Shown piece after piece: positions 44,621-56,549 of a stretch of DNA of 64,000 nt (its first letter is position 1; every line of letters starts with the position of its first letter). Both the position numbers and the translations under genes were made by a program. The notes under the pieces are model-generated. The model saw nothing but the letters and a program-made list of their open reading frames with translations, was not told the origin of the DNA and searched no databases. Source of the stretch: Plotosus lineatus (Eukaryota > Chordata > Actinopteri > Siluriformes > Plotosidae); the NCBI GenBank assembly GCA_024760905.1, contig CM045737.1, positions 17,529,848 through 17,593,847 of the forward strand, in the 5' to 3' direction.

Positions 44621-46199
44621 GATAATTAATAATATTTTATTGTGTAGGACCCGTTCTTCGCCTTTTGACCTTGAGGTTGTGGTCTTTGATGTGTTTCAGT
44701 TCCATTGCTTTAGAACTTTTCTGTTATTTTGACCGTGACCTTGTCAGCTTTGCATTTCTCTGATTGTGTGTTCTGCCTCTGAATTCAATTGGATTCTATT
44801 TTTGTATTTGCCTTTGATATCCCGAATGGCTCATGAACTTGATAAATGTTAAAATAAGTTGCATGTGTACACTTCATAGATTTCAGTGCACATGCACTCT
44901 CAAGTCAGAAATTCCATAGAGTTGTTCCTTTATTTACTTTTCCACTATGGGATTCAGTCAGTGTTAGCAGGGCTTAGGACACAATTTATGAAAGAGCATT
45001 AGTGAGGCAGTGCGTTGGTTCTTGCAGTTCCTATTGGACTTTCAGAGTCTGCTCTATTCCCAGCAGGGGACAACGCTAGCTAGCGGGATCGCATCAGGGT
45101 GCCTGATTGGATGCTCTGATCTCTATGGGAAGCTTGGTTGGTTGCTGGGGGCAGTTAATTATGGACTTAATTTACTGTTTCACTCACTGTTGCCCTTTGC
45201 CCAGCTCTTGCTGTGATGCACCATCAGGGAAGATGTCTGATAAAGCAATATAGAGGATATGTTGGTTACCAATATAGGACAGTGAAATGTGAACTGCATA
45301 ATTCATTGAAGTTAAGCTTAAAATAAACTTGCATTTAGAGAATTGACACATTTTAACATACAGTACCACCACATAGTAAATATGCTGTAATATTGGAATA
45401 TCCCTGTGCTATTTCCAGAAAAAAATCCCTGAATGATAAAGAGCAAGGATATGGCACCACCTAATGGTCAGATTAGGAAGAATAATGTCTACTGAATTTT
45501 AGTACAGTAAGTATTCGTTGTTTTATCTTCAGGTACAGATAAACAGTCACAGATTCTATTCCTGTGCCTATTGGAAAAATGCCTTGCATATAATGATGTG
45601 TTAAATGAGAAATTATCTGCTGAGAAATCAACCTTTTCCTGGCCAGCTAGCTCTACCAAAACCGTGGCAGGAGGTCTCTATTAACTGGTAACTTATCTTC
45701 TACATTCCTTATCAATTGGCTATATTAATCAGTTTTTGAATAAATTGATAAATGTTTACCAACTGATTTGTTATTTATAACACAATATCTACAGTGTGGA
45801 ATTAGCTGCATTAATTGAGCAGTAACTTAGGCCAATATGTACCAACTGGAAAAGAGAATCTAGCTGCAGTTCATCAAGTCCACTAATGTGGGGATACAAG
45901 AGCATTTTAAGTACAGTATATACTATTTGGAAATGGATATTTTGGAAAACAATCTGTTTATTCTGCTACATTAAAATATAAAAGACAATACTTATGCTTA
46001 AATCAAAACAGAACTCATTTTGTTGCAGTCACTTGGATAAAGCCGCAGCATCGTTTTCACACTTGAAAATAAAAAAATCAAGTCTCAAAATCTCCATTGA
46101 GTTTGCTTTGCTTTATGTTACCATTTAGTAAATATACTGTATATTTAAATTGTTAAAGAGGCACCAATACACAATAATACATTCAATCTCTCGATCACA
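44621..46199. other. Single-copy block
   Basis: About 1.6 kb with no recognised repeat or gene. The part at about 45010-45230 has balanced composition and unusual sequence complexity, and could be constrained non-coding DNA. Confidence 0.4.
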
Positions 46200-46213
46200 G
46201 AGCTCACCTGCAT

Positions 46214-46454
46214 CCATTCATTCATCCTTTGAACCGCTTAATCCTAATTAGGGTCAGGGGGAGGCTGGCACCTATCCCAGCTGACACTGGGCAAGGGCAG
46301 AGTAAACCCTGGACAGGCCATTGCCGGGCAGAAACACACTGATGGCTATGTAGCTACTCTTGACAAAAGTCAGCAATGGTTCTTTTACATGAACTTCACC
46401 ATAGACAGTGGGATATATAGTCGGCCTTTGATAACCTAGTTAGCTGCGTTGCTG
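46214..46454 (-). mobile_element. SINE-A with tail L, 5'-truncated, TSD
   Basis: GAGCTCACCTGCAT (46200-46213) and GAGCTCACCTACAT (46455-46468) match at 13 of 14 positions. The minus-strand SINE keeps the tail and body up to AACCTAGTTAGCTGCGTT. The tRNA head is missing, as expected of 5' truncation during reverse transcription. Confidence 0.88.
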
Positions 46455-46476
46455 GAGCTCACCTACATTAATTTAA

Positions 46477-46481
<5 letters not shown>

Positions 46482-46532
<51 letters not shown>
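46482..46532. repeat. (CA)25 microsatellite
   Basis: CA array followed by a short (TA)n. Confidence 0.95.
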
Positions 46533-46534
<2 letters not shown>

Positions 46535-46656
46535 ATATATATTATAGAAGGTATATAATCACCTGAAGAGAGAGGATGGTTTCACCACCCCTCGAAACAG
46601 ATCTGTAGTGATAAATGGAGTTTCAATAGAAAGTCTTTGTCCTGTCCTTTTATTTT

Positions 46657-46659
<3 letters not shown>

Positions 46660-46722
<63 letters not shown>
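46660..46722. repeat. (TA)31 microsatellite
   Basis: Pure TA array abutting the left end of Tc1 element e. Confidence 0.95.
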
Positions 46723-46807
46723 GTACAGTTCTGTGCAAAAGTCTTTTTTCAGACCAATTTCTGACATTTTTTGCACATTTGTCACTGTCATCCATTTCAG
46801 ATCAAGC

Positions 46808-47169
46808 TTCTTCTTCTTTTCCTTTCGGCTGTTCTCTTCAGGGGTCGCCACAGCAAATGATCTGCTTCCATCTCACCCTATCCTCTGCATCATCTACTCT
46901 TACTCCAACTGCCTTCATGTCCTCCTTCACCACATCCATAAATCTTCTCTTTGGTCTTCCTCGAGGCCTTCTGCCTGGTAGTTAAATCCTCAGCCTCCTA
47001 CTACCAATATACTCACTATCCCTCCTGTGTACATGTCCAAACCATCTCAATCTAGCCTCTCTGACTTTGTCTCCAAAACATCTTACATGTGCTGTCCCTC
47101 TGATGTGCTCATTCCTGATCCTATCCATCCTCGTTACTCCCAAAGAGAACCTCAACATTTTCATCTCTG
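46808..47169 (-). mobile_element. RTE-1 3' fragment, exact 16-bp TSD
   Basis: CCATTTCAGATCAAGC is repeated exactly at 46792-46807 and 47170-47185. The 362-bp insert encodes, on the minus strand, the RTE-1 C-terminus (MLRFSLGVTRMDRIRNEHI, LRWFGHVHRRDSEYI, then RPRGRPKRR in another frame). It ends in CGAAAGGAAAAGAAGAA, giving the true RTE-1 3' end. Confidence 0.93.
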
Positions 47170-47299
47170 CCATTTCAGATCAAGCAAACCTAAATATTGT
47201 ACAAGGTAAAAAAACAAACACAAAATGTCGTTTTCAGTGCCAAATGCATTTATTAAGGGGAGGAAAAAAATCTGAATCTACAAGGGCCTGTGTGAATAA

Positions 47300-48324
47300 G
47301 TAATTGCCCCCTAAACCTAATAGCTGTTTGAACCACCTTTTGCAGTTATTGCGATAAGAGGCGATGAGTCTTTCTTTCACATCACTGTGATGGGATTTTG
47401 GCCCACTATTCTCTACAGAATTGTTTAAGATCAGCCAGATTGGATGGTTTTCAGGCATGAACAGCGTTTTTCAGGTCATGCCACAGGATCTCAATAGGGT
47501 TCAGTTCAGGCCTTTGACTAGGCCACTCCAAAACCCTCATTTTGGTCTTTTTTAGCCATTCAGAAGTGGACTTGCTGCTGTGCTTCAGATCACTGTCTTG
47601 CAGAACCCAGATGCACTTTAGCTTGAGGCCACGAACTGATGGACAAACATTCTTCGGCAGGATTTCTTGGTAACGAGAAGAATTTATGGTTCCATCAATC
47701 GTGACAAGTCGCCCAAGTCCTGAACTAGCAAAGCAGGCCCAGATCATCACACTTCCACCACCATGTTTCACTGTTGGCACAATGTTGTTTTTATCAAATG
47801 CAGTGTTCCTTCTGTGGCAGATGTAACGGGATGCATTTCTCCCAAAAAGTTCAACTTTAGTTTCACCAGTCCAGAGGACATTATCCCAAAAAATTGGGGG
47901 ATGATCAAGATGATTCTTGGCAAAAGTGAGTCATGCCTTGATATTCTATTTTTGTTAACAGTGGTTTTCGCCTCGGAATTCTTCCATGGATGCCATTTTT
48001 TCCTCGTGTCTTTCTGATAGTGGAGTCATGAACATTGACATTAACTGAGGTAAGTCAGGCTTGTAGTTGTTTAGAAGTGGTTTTTGAATCCTTTGTGACT
48101 TCTCCTGTTAGTCTGCGCCGTGCTCTTGGAGTTATTTTGGTAGGTCGGCCACTCCTGGGAAGGGTCACCACTCGGCTATGCTTTCTCCATTTATGGATAA
48201 TGGCTCTGACAGTGGTTCACTGGAGTCCCAAAGATTTACCAATGACTTTGTATCCTTTTCCAGACTGAGACATCTCTATAATCTTCTTTCTTGTTTGCTC
48301 TTGAGGCTCACTACATCGCGGCAT
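47300..48324 (-). pseudogene. Tc1-like transposase relic (element e)
   Basis: The minus-strand start is at 48324 (MPRCSEPQEQTRK in the decayed frame). The DDE core is at 47780-47451: GGGSVMIWACFASSGLG, WVLQDSDLKHSSKSTSEWL, EWPSQRPELNPIEILWHDLK. The second D of QQDNDPKH and the NPIE glutamate remain, but the N-terminal half is frameshifted. Confidence 0.85.
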
Positions 48325-48703
48325 GATGTGTGTTCAGTATGGCCTACCTCACCATGTCAGACAGGTTTAATGTTCGGGATCTCCTGATTGGAAATGTCTG
48401 GCAGCAATCAGGCCTGGATGTGGCCATGAAGTTGAACTCAATTTTTCCCAATAATAGGATGAATCAAAAACACCTCATCTTTTAACAAGGGGGCAATTAC
48501 TTTTTCACAGAGGGTCATGTAGGTTTCGATAGGATTTTTCTGTTAACAAATAAAATCACGACATTAAAACTGAATTATTTGAATACTTGGGTTATCTTTG
48601 TGCAGTGTTTAAATTTGTTTGAGGGTCTGAAAAAGTTAAGTGTGACAAAGGTGCAAAAAAGTAAAAAAATCAGTAAGGGGGCAAAAACATTTGCACAGCA
48701 CTA

Positions 48704-48866
48704 TCTTCTTTTCCTTTCAGCTGCTCCCTTCAGGGGTCACCACAGCGAATCATCGGTTTCCATTTCAAACTATCCTGTGCATCTTCTCTTACACCAACTA
48801 CCTTCATGTCTTCCTTCAGCACATCCATAAATCTTCTCTTTGGTCTTCCTCTAGGCCTTCTGCCTA
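48704..48866 (-). mobile_element. RTE-1 3' fragment, short
   Basis: CTTCTTTTCCTTTCAGCTGC, AGGGGTCACCACAGCGAATC, and CTCTTTGGTCTTCCTCTAGG are the last 160 bp of RTE-1 on the minus strand. It sits flush against the right end of Tc1 element e and ends in (TA)n. No target duplication was found. Confidence 0.85.
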
Positions 48867-48881
48867 TATATATATATATTA

Positions 48882-50432
48882 GTCCTTCTCAAAAAATTAG
48901 CATACTGTGATAAAGTTCATTATTTTCTGTAATGTACTGATAAAAATTAAATGTTCATATATTTTAGATTGATTGCACACCAACTGAAATATTTCAGGTC
49001 TTTTATTGTTTTAATTCTGATGATTTTGGCATACAGCTCATGAAAACCCAAAATTCCTATCTCAAAAAATTAGCATATCATGTTCAGGTAGTCTAAACGA
49101 GCTATTAACCTAATCATCTGAATCAACCAATTAACTCTAAACACCTGCAAAAGATTCCTGAGGCTTTGAAAAACTCCCAGCCTGGTTCATTACTCAAAAC
49201 CGCAATCATGGGTAAGACTGCCGACCTGACTGCTGTCCAGAAGGCCATCATCGACACCCTCAAGCAAGAGGGTAAGACACAGAAAGAAATCTCTGAGCGA
49301 ATAGGCTGTTCCCAGAGTGCTGTATCAAGGCACCTCAGTGGGACGTCTGTGGGAAGGAAAAAGTGTGGCAGAAAACGCTGCACAACCAGAAGAGGTGACC
49401 GGACCCTGAGGAAGATTGTGGTGAAGGGCCGATTCCAGACCTTGAGGGACCTGTGGAAGCAGTGGACTGGGCTACAGGTGCCGCATTCCCCAGGTCAAGA
49501 TACTTTTGAACCAGAAACAGAGGCAGAATCGCCTGACCTGGGCTACAGAGAAGCAGCACTGGACTGTTGCTCAGTGGTCCAAAGTACTTTTTTCGGGTGA
49601 AAGCAAATTTTGCATGTCATTCGGAAATCAAGGTGCCAGAGTCTGGAGGAAGACTGGGGAGAAAGAAATGCCAAAATGCCTGAAGTCCAGTGTCAAGTAC
49701 CCACAGTCAGTGATGGTCTGGGGTGCCATGTCAGCTGCTGGTGTTGGTCCACTGTGTTTTATCAAGGGCAGGGTCAATGCAGCTAGCTATCAGGAGATTT
49801 TGGAGCACTTCATGCTTCCATCTGCTGAAAAGCTTTATGGAGATGAAGATTTTCATTTTTCAGCACGACCTGGCACCTGCTCACAGTGCCAAAACCACTG
49901 CTAAATGGTTTACTGACCATGGTATTACTGTGCTCAATTGGCCTGCCAACTCTCCTGACCTGAACCCCATAGAGAATCTGTGGGATATTGTGAAGAGAAA
50001 GTTGAGAGACACCAGACTCAACACTGTGGATGAGCTTAAGGCCGCTATCGAAGCATCCTGGGCCTCCATAACACCTCAGCAGTGCCACAGGCTGATTGCC
50101 TCCATGCCGCGCCGCATTGAAGCAGTCATTTCTGCAAAAGGATTCCTGACAAAGTATTGAGTGCATAACTGAACATAATTATTTGAAGGTTGACTTTTTT
50201 TGTATTAAAAGCACTTTTTTTATTGGTCGGATGAAATACGCTAATTTTTTGAGATAGGAATTTTGGGTTTTCATGAGCTGTATGCCAAACTCATCAGTAT
50301 TAAAACAATAAAAGATCTGAAATATTTCAATTCGTGTGCAATGAATCTAAAATATATGAAAGGTTAATTTTTATCAGTACATTACAGAAAATAATGAACT
50401 TTATCACAATATGCTAATTTTTCGATAAGGAC
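48882..50432 (+). mobile_element. Tc1-like element f, full length with IR/DR ends
   Basis: The ends GTCCTTCTCAAAAAATTAGC and GCTAATTTTTCGATAAGGAC lie inside TA on both sides (48880-48881, 50433-50434). The inverted repeats are about 200 bp and each holds two copies of the CAAAAAATTAGCATA-type transposase-binding motif (48890 and 49065 on the left; 50240 and 50412 on the right): the IR/DR layout of active Tc1 elements. Best-preserved DNA transposon in the window. Confidence 0.93.
49208..50160 (+). pseudogene. Tc1-like transposase, nearly complete, inactivated
   Basis: The start at 49208 (MGKTADLTAVQKAII) begins two helix-turn-helix motifs (SERIGCSQSAVSRHLSG at about 49290; TLRKIVVKG at 49405). 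A roughly 50-bp deletion and frame change near 49470 is followed by the DDE domain: LFSGESKF near 49592, where the usual first catalytic D is G; a frameshift near 49857; QHDLAPAHSAK (49860) with the second D; LNPIENLW (49963) with the E. The C-terminus is intact (MPRRIEAVISAKG) with a stop at 50158-50160. Confidence 0.92.
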
Positions 50433-50679
50433 TAATATATATGTATACAGAGAGAGAGGGAAAGTGAACTTGTATATACTGTTATCTGCCACAGGCTCGG
50501 TGGATATTATTGCTGTTCAGCTATAGCCATGTCAATGAAAAAAAAAGTAAAAATTTTAACCTTTTTGCCAAATTTAAAATGTTAACGATTGTTAAAGAAA
50601 TTGATAAAGAAAAATCAACATTCATATATTTAAAGTAAAAGATGGTAACAGAGAAAGATAATCATCAACAATGATGTTA

Positions 50680-51315
50680 GGGATGAAAAGGAAAAAAGTG
50701 AAATGCACTCTCCGGGTCTTAAATGAGGTCCTGCCCCAAGTGGAAGAGCGGAAGATCGAAAGGCTGATTGGTACAGACTTTGCTGTAGAGTACAGCTTAT
50801 ACCGGTCCATCATAGTGAAAGCCCGAAGCAAAACCGGAAGGCAAAGCTCTCGATTCACGTTCCAACCCTCACCTATAGTCATGACCTTTGGGTAGTGACT
50901 GAAAGAACAAGATCAGAGGTACAAGTGGCTAAAATGAGTTTCCTTCATAAGGTGGCAGGACTCAACCTTAGAGATCGGGTGAGAAGCTCAGTTATCCAGG
51001 AGGAGCTCGGAATAGAACCACTACTCCTCTGCATTGACAGGAACCACTTGAAGGGGCTGAGTCATCTGGTTAGATTGCCTCCTGAACACCTACCTAGTGT
51101 GGTGTTTTGGGCATGTCCAACTGGGAAGAGACCCCGGGACAATGCAAAACATGCTGGAGGGACTATGTCTCTTAGCTGGTCAGGGAATGCCTTGGTGTCC
51201 CCCTGGAAGAGCTGGAGGAAGTGGCTGGAGAGAGGAACATCTGGACCTCTGTGCTTAGGCTCCTGCCCCCTCAAAACGACCCGACCCCAGATTAAGCAGA
51301 AGATGTTGATGATAA
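50680..51315 (+). mobile_element. Rex3-like LINE, copy 3, 3' end only
   Basis: A 5'-truncated insertion holding the C-terminal code (KCTLRVLNEVLPQVEE, then about 60 bp missing, SLYRSIIVK, MSFLHKVAGLNLRDRVRSS at 50935) and the 3' end CGACCCGACCCCAGATTAAG at 51279. Frameshifted, non-coding. Confidence 0.85.
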
Positions 51316-51589
51316 AGGACTTAAAAATCCTGCAAACTGGTCAAATATCACAGTGTCATGTATTTATGCACGCACTGCAAAGCAATACTAACTAAATTTA
51401 CCAAGCCTGTTTTACCATTGTTTGATATCCTGGTTCTAACATTAGTCGAGTTTTTAAGTTTTGGATCTGCATAATAAGTTTTTAAGAACCAGAATTGCAT
51501 TATAACTGTGTCTGCTCTTTAACAGGCACATAACTTCACCATCCATTATGAATATACAGTAATGGACTCCGACAGTGTCTGGGGTGTAC

Positions 51590-51940
51590 GAGGGCGGTGG
51601 TGGTCTAGTGGTATAGGGTGCTGAATCGCTGATCCAAAGGTTGGGGGTTCAAGTCCCACTCTCCACAGGGTTGTCACTGTCCCCCCCCCCAGTGCAGCTA
51701 ACTGGGTTATCAAAGGCAGGCCATGTCTCTTATTGTCAATAGTGGGAGGCATGTAAAAGAACCATTGCTGACTTTCGTAAAGAGTAGCTGCAAAGTCGTC
51801 AGCGTGTTTCTGTCCCTTGCTAAAAAGGGTTGTGACAGGAAGGCCATCCGACGTAAAAACCTCTGCCAAATCAAACGTGCGGATCAGATGATTCGCTGTG
51901 GTGACTCCCAAGTAAAAGGGAAAAAGCCGAAAGGAAGACA
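51590..51940 (+). mobile_element. SINE-A with RTE-type tail, exact 19-bp TSD
   Basis: GACAGTGTCTGGGGTGTAC is repeated exactly at 51571-51589 and 51941-51959. A-box GTGGTCTAGTGGTATAGGG, B-box GGGGTTCAAGTCCCACTC, the full body, and the tail CAGATGATTCGCTGTGGTGA...AAAAAGCCGAAAGGAAGACA. The youngest-looking SINE here. Confidence 0.95.
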
Positions 51941-51959
51941 GACAGTGTCTGGGGTGTAC

Positions 51960-53744
51960 CTTCTGCTGGATCTTGCAGCTGAAAACAGGAACAGTGACTC
52001 CAATAAATGGACCCCAAGATCCATCAGTTCACTGTGGCCCCTGTCCAAGTGTCTCTCTTGTATCTAAAATCCACCAAAACCATAATTCCCCTTTGTTTCA
52101 GAGACCAATAAGTTATCAGAAGAATATTTAAAGTGAGGGGGCTTACTTCTCCAGTGTTCTCTATCTTTTGTAACTCATGAAGGTGTGTCCAACCAATCCA
52201 AGATTGTGCAGCTGCCTTGTCTGCCTAAGGGCATCGTGTGGGAGAGATGGAAAGCCCAACCCTACTTATGACTTTGCTTTGTCTTGCTGTCTCACAGGAT
52301 GAAGTGAACACAACCCAAAGACAAATACACTAGAGAACAACTGCTCGGAACTGCTGAAATGAATTAGTCATATTCCACCAATGTCTCATACACATGTACT
52401 CACCAACCATGAGAAGACTATGCTTACACTGTGAGGAGCCCAATGCCAGCTGCCCATGGTGGAGAGATGCCCCAACTTCTGTTCCTACCAAATTTCATGA
52501 ACCTCGGTGGTAAGCTAGAATCCATGTCTCTCACTTCAATCATTTACGCCACAAGATCATGCACTGATTGCACCGATGCACCCGATCATGCACTGTCTTT
52601 TCCTTCCACATCCGATTGATTTCAGCGTTGTAGCCAACATCACCATGCCATTACCATCTAGACCACTCCAGCCAGTATATCAATCGACTAGCATCATTTC
52701 CAATGATAGAGACCCCATCATCACCAGAACCAATAATAGAGAGCACCACATACATTCAACTCCAAATCAACAGCCAAGCCATACAAGCCAACAACACATA
52801 CATCCCCAAACACCCTCTTCTCCTGGAACTGTCCTGGATGAAGTTGCACAAAACAGCATCCAAGTACATGCAGTAATGTTTCTCCTACGTCTTTCACACA
52901 CTAGACAAGCCATCAAAAGATGAGGTCCAGCCCAGCATGTCCTGATTCCCATCTTGAGCAAATATCTTGCGCTCCTAATTTTATCATAAGAACAAAGCAA
53001 ATGGCTTACCAATCCTTTCCGATACTTTCTTCTCCAATCCTATAATTATCAGGTATGCAATAATAAGGCTCCCACCCATGTAGCCATGTACGCCATTCAA
53101 CTATATCAACATGTATATAAAGTATACCATTTGTAATTTACTGAGCAATGGGCCAAGGAGGTGAAGGTACAAGAATAATTGCATCGTGACTACATCTGGC
53201 ACTCCACATTAAAAGCCTCTGGTGGAAATCTCTATTAATCGCCATCCTTGGCTGCTGGGCTCTTCATAACTTGAGCAACAGCCCCCCTACCTGAAACTTT
53301 ATAAAACTTGGACACAGTGTCTTTAATCAAGTGCACAGCAGACTGCACAAAAAAATGGAAGATGGCCTTTAGCAGCAGAACTGAAAAATGCAAAGATGAT
53401 GCATACATGGTAATGGTCTTTGGGCTCTCTTGCACTCCTTCAGGACTTGGTCAATGACAAGGTGCAAGATATACTGGGCTGTTTGTGATACCATATATTG
53501 ACATTATGATTTACTCTTCATAAAGTTACAGGATAGGTCTGGCCGGGTTTAGGGCAAAAGGCTGTCTATCAAAACAGTGAGAAATGTGACTTCCAAGGCA
53601 TCAATATCTCCTTCCCAGGTTACATCATGGATGTTCCTATGTGGCTGAATGGCCCACATTCTAAAAACAGCAACAGACCTACATGCTGTCTGGGATTTGC
53701 ACTATTGTTAACAAAATTTCTGGCTGTTTTTATTCATCTAATTT
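51960..53744. other. Single-copy block, origin unknown
   Basis: About 1.8 kb without recognised repeats. Short open frames at 52576-52923 (plus) and 53235-53435 (minus) show no domain I recognise and no splice context, so I do not call genes. An old retroelement cannot be excluded. Confidence 0.35.
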
Positions 53745-54520
53745 ATTCATTAATTTTATAAGATGCTTAATCCTAATTTGGGTCAAAGTGAGGCTGTCTC
53801 CCATCTCAGCTGACTGTGGGTAAGGGCATGGTACAACTGGGACAGTTCACCAGGCCATTGCAGAGCCAGCACACACATGTAGGGGCAACACGCTCATTTG
53901 CTGAAATGCTTAATCCTACCACTAGGGTTTCAGGTAGACTGGAGTCTATATTAGCTAACACTGGGCAAAGGTGGGGTACACCCTGATTAGCTCACAAGAC
54001 CATCACAAGGCAACACACACAACCAATCAGACTCACATTTTCACAGGCAATTTTTAACAGGACGAAACCCACACATGTGGTAGGTAGATAAGTCTGTTGG
54101 GTTTTTACACCCGAGCCTAGTGGCTTAGCCTCGTGGCTCATCAGGCCGGTACTCATCCCCGGTTTCCGTAGCGTGAAGTGACCAGGAGTTCAACTCCCCC
54201 TGGATGGGACGCTAGTCCATCGCAGGTTTACCTTCCCAGTATATTTTACTGGTACCCATTTATACTGCTGGGTGAACAGAGGCACACTTGTGGTTGAGAC
54301 CTTGCCCAGGGGTCTTAGCACAGTGAGGGTCTCAGTGGGATTCGAACTCACAACCTCCTGATCATGAGCGCAGCACCCTAACCACTACGCCACCGGCCCC
54401 ACATACAAGTATGTGGAGTGCATGCAAATTCCAGACAAACGCCCTTGCCGACCCCAAGACTCAGACCCAAGACCTTGCTGTAAAGCAGACATGCTAACCA
54501 CTACGCCACCATGCCGCTTT
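53745..54520 (-). mobile_element. Two tandem SINE-C copies, one split by SINE-B
   Basis: A first tail complement at 53745-53885 (GATGCTTAATCCTAATTTGG) is followed by a second at 53886-54079 (GCTGAAATGCTTAATCCTAC, AGCTCACAAGACCATCACAA). The second resumes after the SINE-B at 54403-54520 (GCAAATTCCAGACAAACGCC, GCTAACCACTACGCCACCAT). Confidence 0.7.
54080..54402 (-). mobile_element. SINE-B, full length
   Basis: Minus strand, running from the decayed tail TAGATAAGTCTGTTGGG to the head complement CACCGGCCCCAC. The B-box complement GGGATTCGAACTCACAACC is at 54340. Closely matches 7395-7691. Confidence 0.88.
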
Positions 54521-54955
54521 GTCCATCTCTAACACTGTCTTGCTATTTTTAGAAAACTTCTGCCACAGCTCCACATTGCCATGTAGTAAATAAGCAAGCC
54601 CATTTCATTACCCGATACGTACTTGGTTTTGCCTGTCAACGAGTACTTGTGGGTGCAATGTCACTAATATTTGCTTAACATCTGGAGGTAATGTTGGTTA
54701 AACAAACAGTTTGAACAAGACTAAAACTGGAGCATTCCACACAGACACATAGATCAGGTTCAAATCAGATCTACAAAAAATTGGATTTGATCTTCTCCCT
54801 CTCTACCAGTTTCTATTCCATTCCATCTGTTTAACCTAATTTTTCTTATTAATTTAATTTCAATTTCTGTACTGATGGACTATTTCCTGTTTGGGCCCAT
54901 AAACAGGCTTTTTCTTTCAGCTTTTACAAAGAACTAGACAGGATTTTGAAGAAGG

Positions 54956-54956
<1 letters not shown>

Positions 54957-54990
<34 letters not shown>
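54957..54990. repeat. (TG)17 microsatellite
   Basis: Pure TG array. Confidence 0.95.
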
Positions 54991-54991
<1 letters not shown>

Positions 54992-56161
54992 ACATTATGT
55001 ACTATAGATGTATTTCCTGCTTGAATGTAAATTAAAGGGAATAAAGTACATCGCTGAATGATGGTTTGAGCATTTTTAAGGAGCACATGTGCAAGCGAGG
55101 TCACAGGAAGTTAAAAGTCATAAGGGCTAAACAGCAGATAAAAGTCACATGCATTCAATATTTTGCTGGGCCTCATGTGTTCTTCCTGAGTAGAAACGTA
55201 GGAAACCTGCACAAAGCTGCTTTGTTTGGTGACTGCTCTATCTTTAGCTGTGTATGGCTTCACTGGTTGTAAAGTACCTTCTTCGAACATCACAGAAACA
55301 GTAATGACATTTAAATGTGGTCCATGTATTCACTATATGTTTCGAAACCCCAACTAAAACATCTTAAAAAAATAAATTTAAATCGCTAATTAGATAGTGA
55401 TGGGGATTTTTATTATTATTTTTTTTTTGTTTTTTTTTTTTTAAATAAACTTATACAATGGGAATATGTCTTCTAAGGCACCAAGATGTGCATTGCGCGG
55501 TCCTACCGGCAGGAGGCAGTATTACCATACGATACAGACTACAGCCTGGAACATTTGTTATTCTTCATTGCACAGAAGGAAATCATTGCTCTGCATGATG
55601 TGCACTAGGATTGTCAATGATATAGGCACCGTCATCTAAATTTCAGCACAGAACACTGATTTTTGAAGGTCAATAAAACACCTGAAATTGATTTTCGATG
55701 ATGCATTAGAAAAAAAACATTATGTAAAGATACAACATATGCATTCTTTTTGTGGCAAAAATAATGGTTTGATGTGGTCTGGTGTGAGGCAGTGTTAAGA
55801 CGACCATAAAGTTGTTTAGTTTTATGTTGCAGCAAGTCATTAAGTGCTTTATTCCTTTTATGCTACAGCAATTTGGCAGCAATATAATATAATATTATAT
55901 AATCATGAATGATATACTGCACTTTTTTGTCTTTTTTTAGTTTTATATTATGATAAAGAACACCTACAAGTAGTTTCATTACTGTTATCATGTATATTAT
56001 GGTAGGTATTTTACAATCTATCCTTCCCTCAATGAGTGAAACAAGAAAGTCTTGAATTCTTTTGTCTCCTCAAGCAAAGAACTTACTGACAAAGTGCTGA
56101 CAACCTGCAGGATTTGTACTGAAAATGTACCAAAAGCACTCGGAGAGTGCATAGCCCCCCA

Positions 56162-56164
<3 letters not shown>

Positions 56165-56192
<28 letters not shown>
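56165..56192. repeat. (A)28 tract
   Basis: Homopolymer; no LINE or SINE recognised upstream. Confidence 0.9.
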
Positions 56193-56392
56193 CCAGCTGG
56201 GCTTGCAGTAAAACTGGAAACCCCTCCCTCCAAAAAGAATGTCCTATTGGGCAATGTTAAAGAATCCTTTAATATAGTCCTGGATACAGACTTTTTTCAG
56301 GATCATCCCCAAGATGTAATGAAGCCTTCCTTGTGCAAAGCCTCAATGTTGATAGAAATGTCATGAAATTTGTCACATATCTTGCGAAACCC

Positions 56393-56400
56393 GCACACAC

Positions 56401-56452
<52 letters not shown>
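56393..56452. repeat. (CA)n microsatellite
   Basis: CA array with one CG interruption near the start. Confidence 0.95.
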
Positions 56453-56453
<1 letters not shown>

Positions 56454-56549
56454 ATTCCTTCTGGCATGCACATAAACCTAACCAAAAACATAACACCACT
56501 GGTGATGGTAATAAACATAAGAGTATGACTTCGTGGCAAGTAAGAAATA

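Larger units (their letters stand above)
46726..48701 (-). mobile_element. Tc1-like element e, full length, decayed, with RTE-1 insert
   Basis: The left end CAGTTCTGTGCAAAAGTC is preceded by TA (46724-46725). The right end is ACATTTGCACAGCAC, followed by TA. The inverted repeats extend about 150 bp (TTTGCACATTTGTCACTGTC against the complement of GTGTGACAAAGGTGCAAAA). The left repeat is interrupted by the RTE-1 fragment 46808-47169. Without the insert the length is about 1.6 kb. Confidence 0.87.
54521..56547. other. Single-copy block with simple repeats
   Basis: No gene was recognised. It includes (TG)17 at 54957-54990, T-rich runs at 55410-55442, (A)28 at 56165-56192 and (CA)n at 56393-56452. 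Confidence 0.45.

Noticed and set aside
52431..52923. Possible exon pair in the single-copy block
   Set aside because: The frames overlap, have low complexity (Pro/Thr/Ser/His-rich) and show no credible splice sites or recognised domain.
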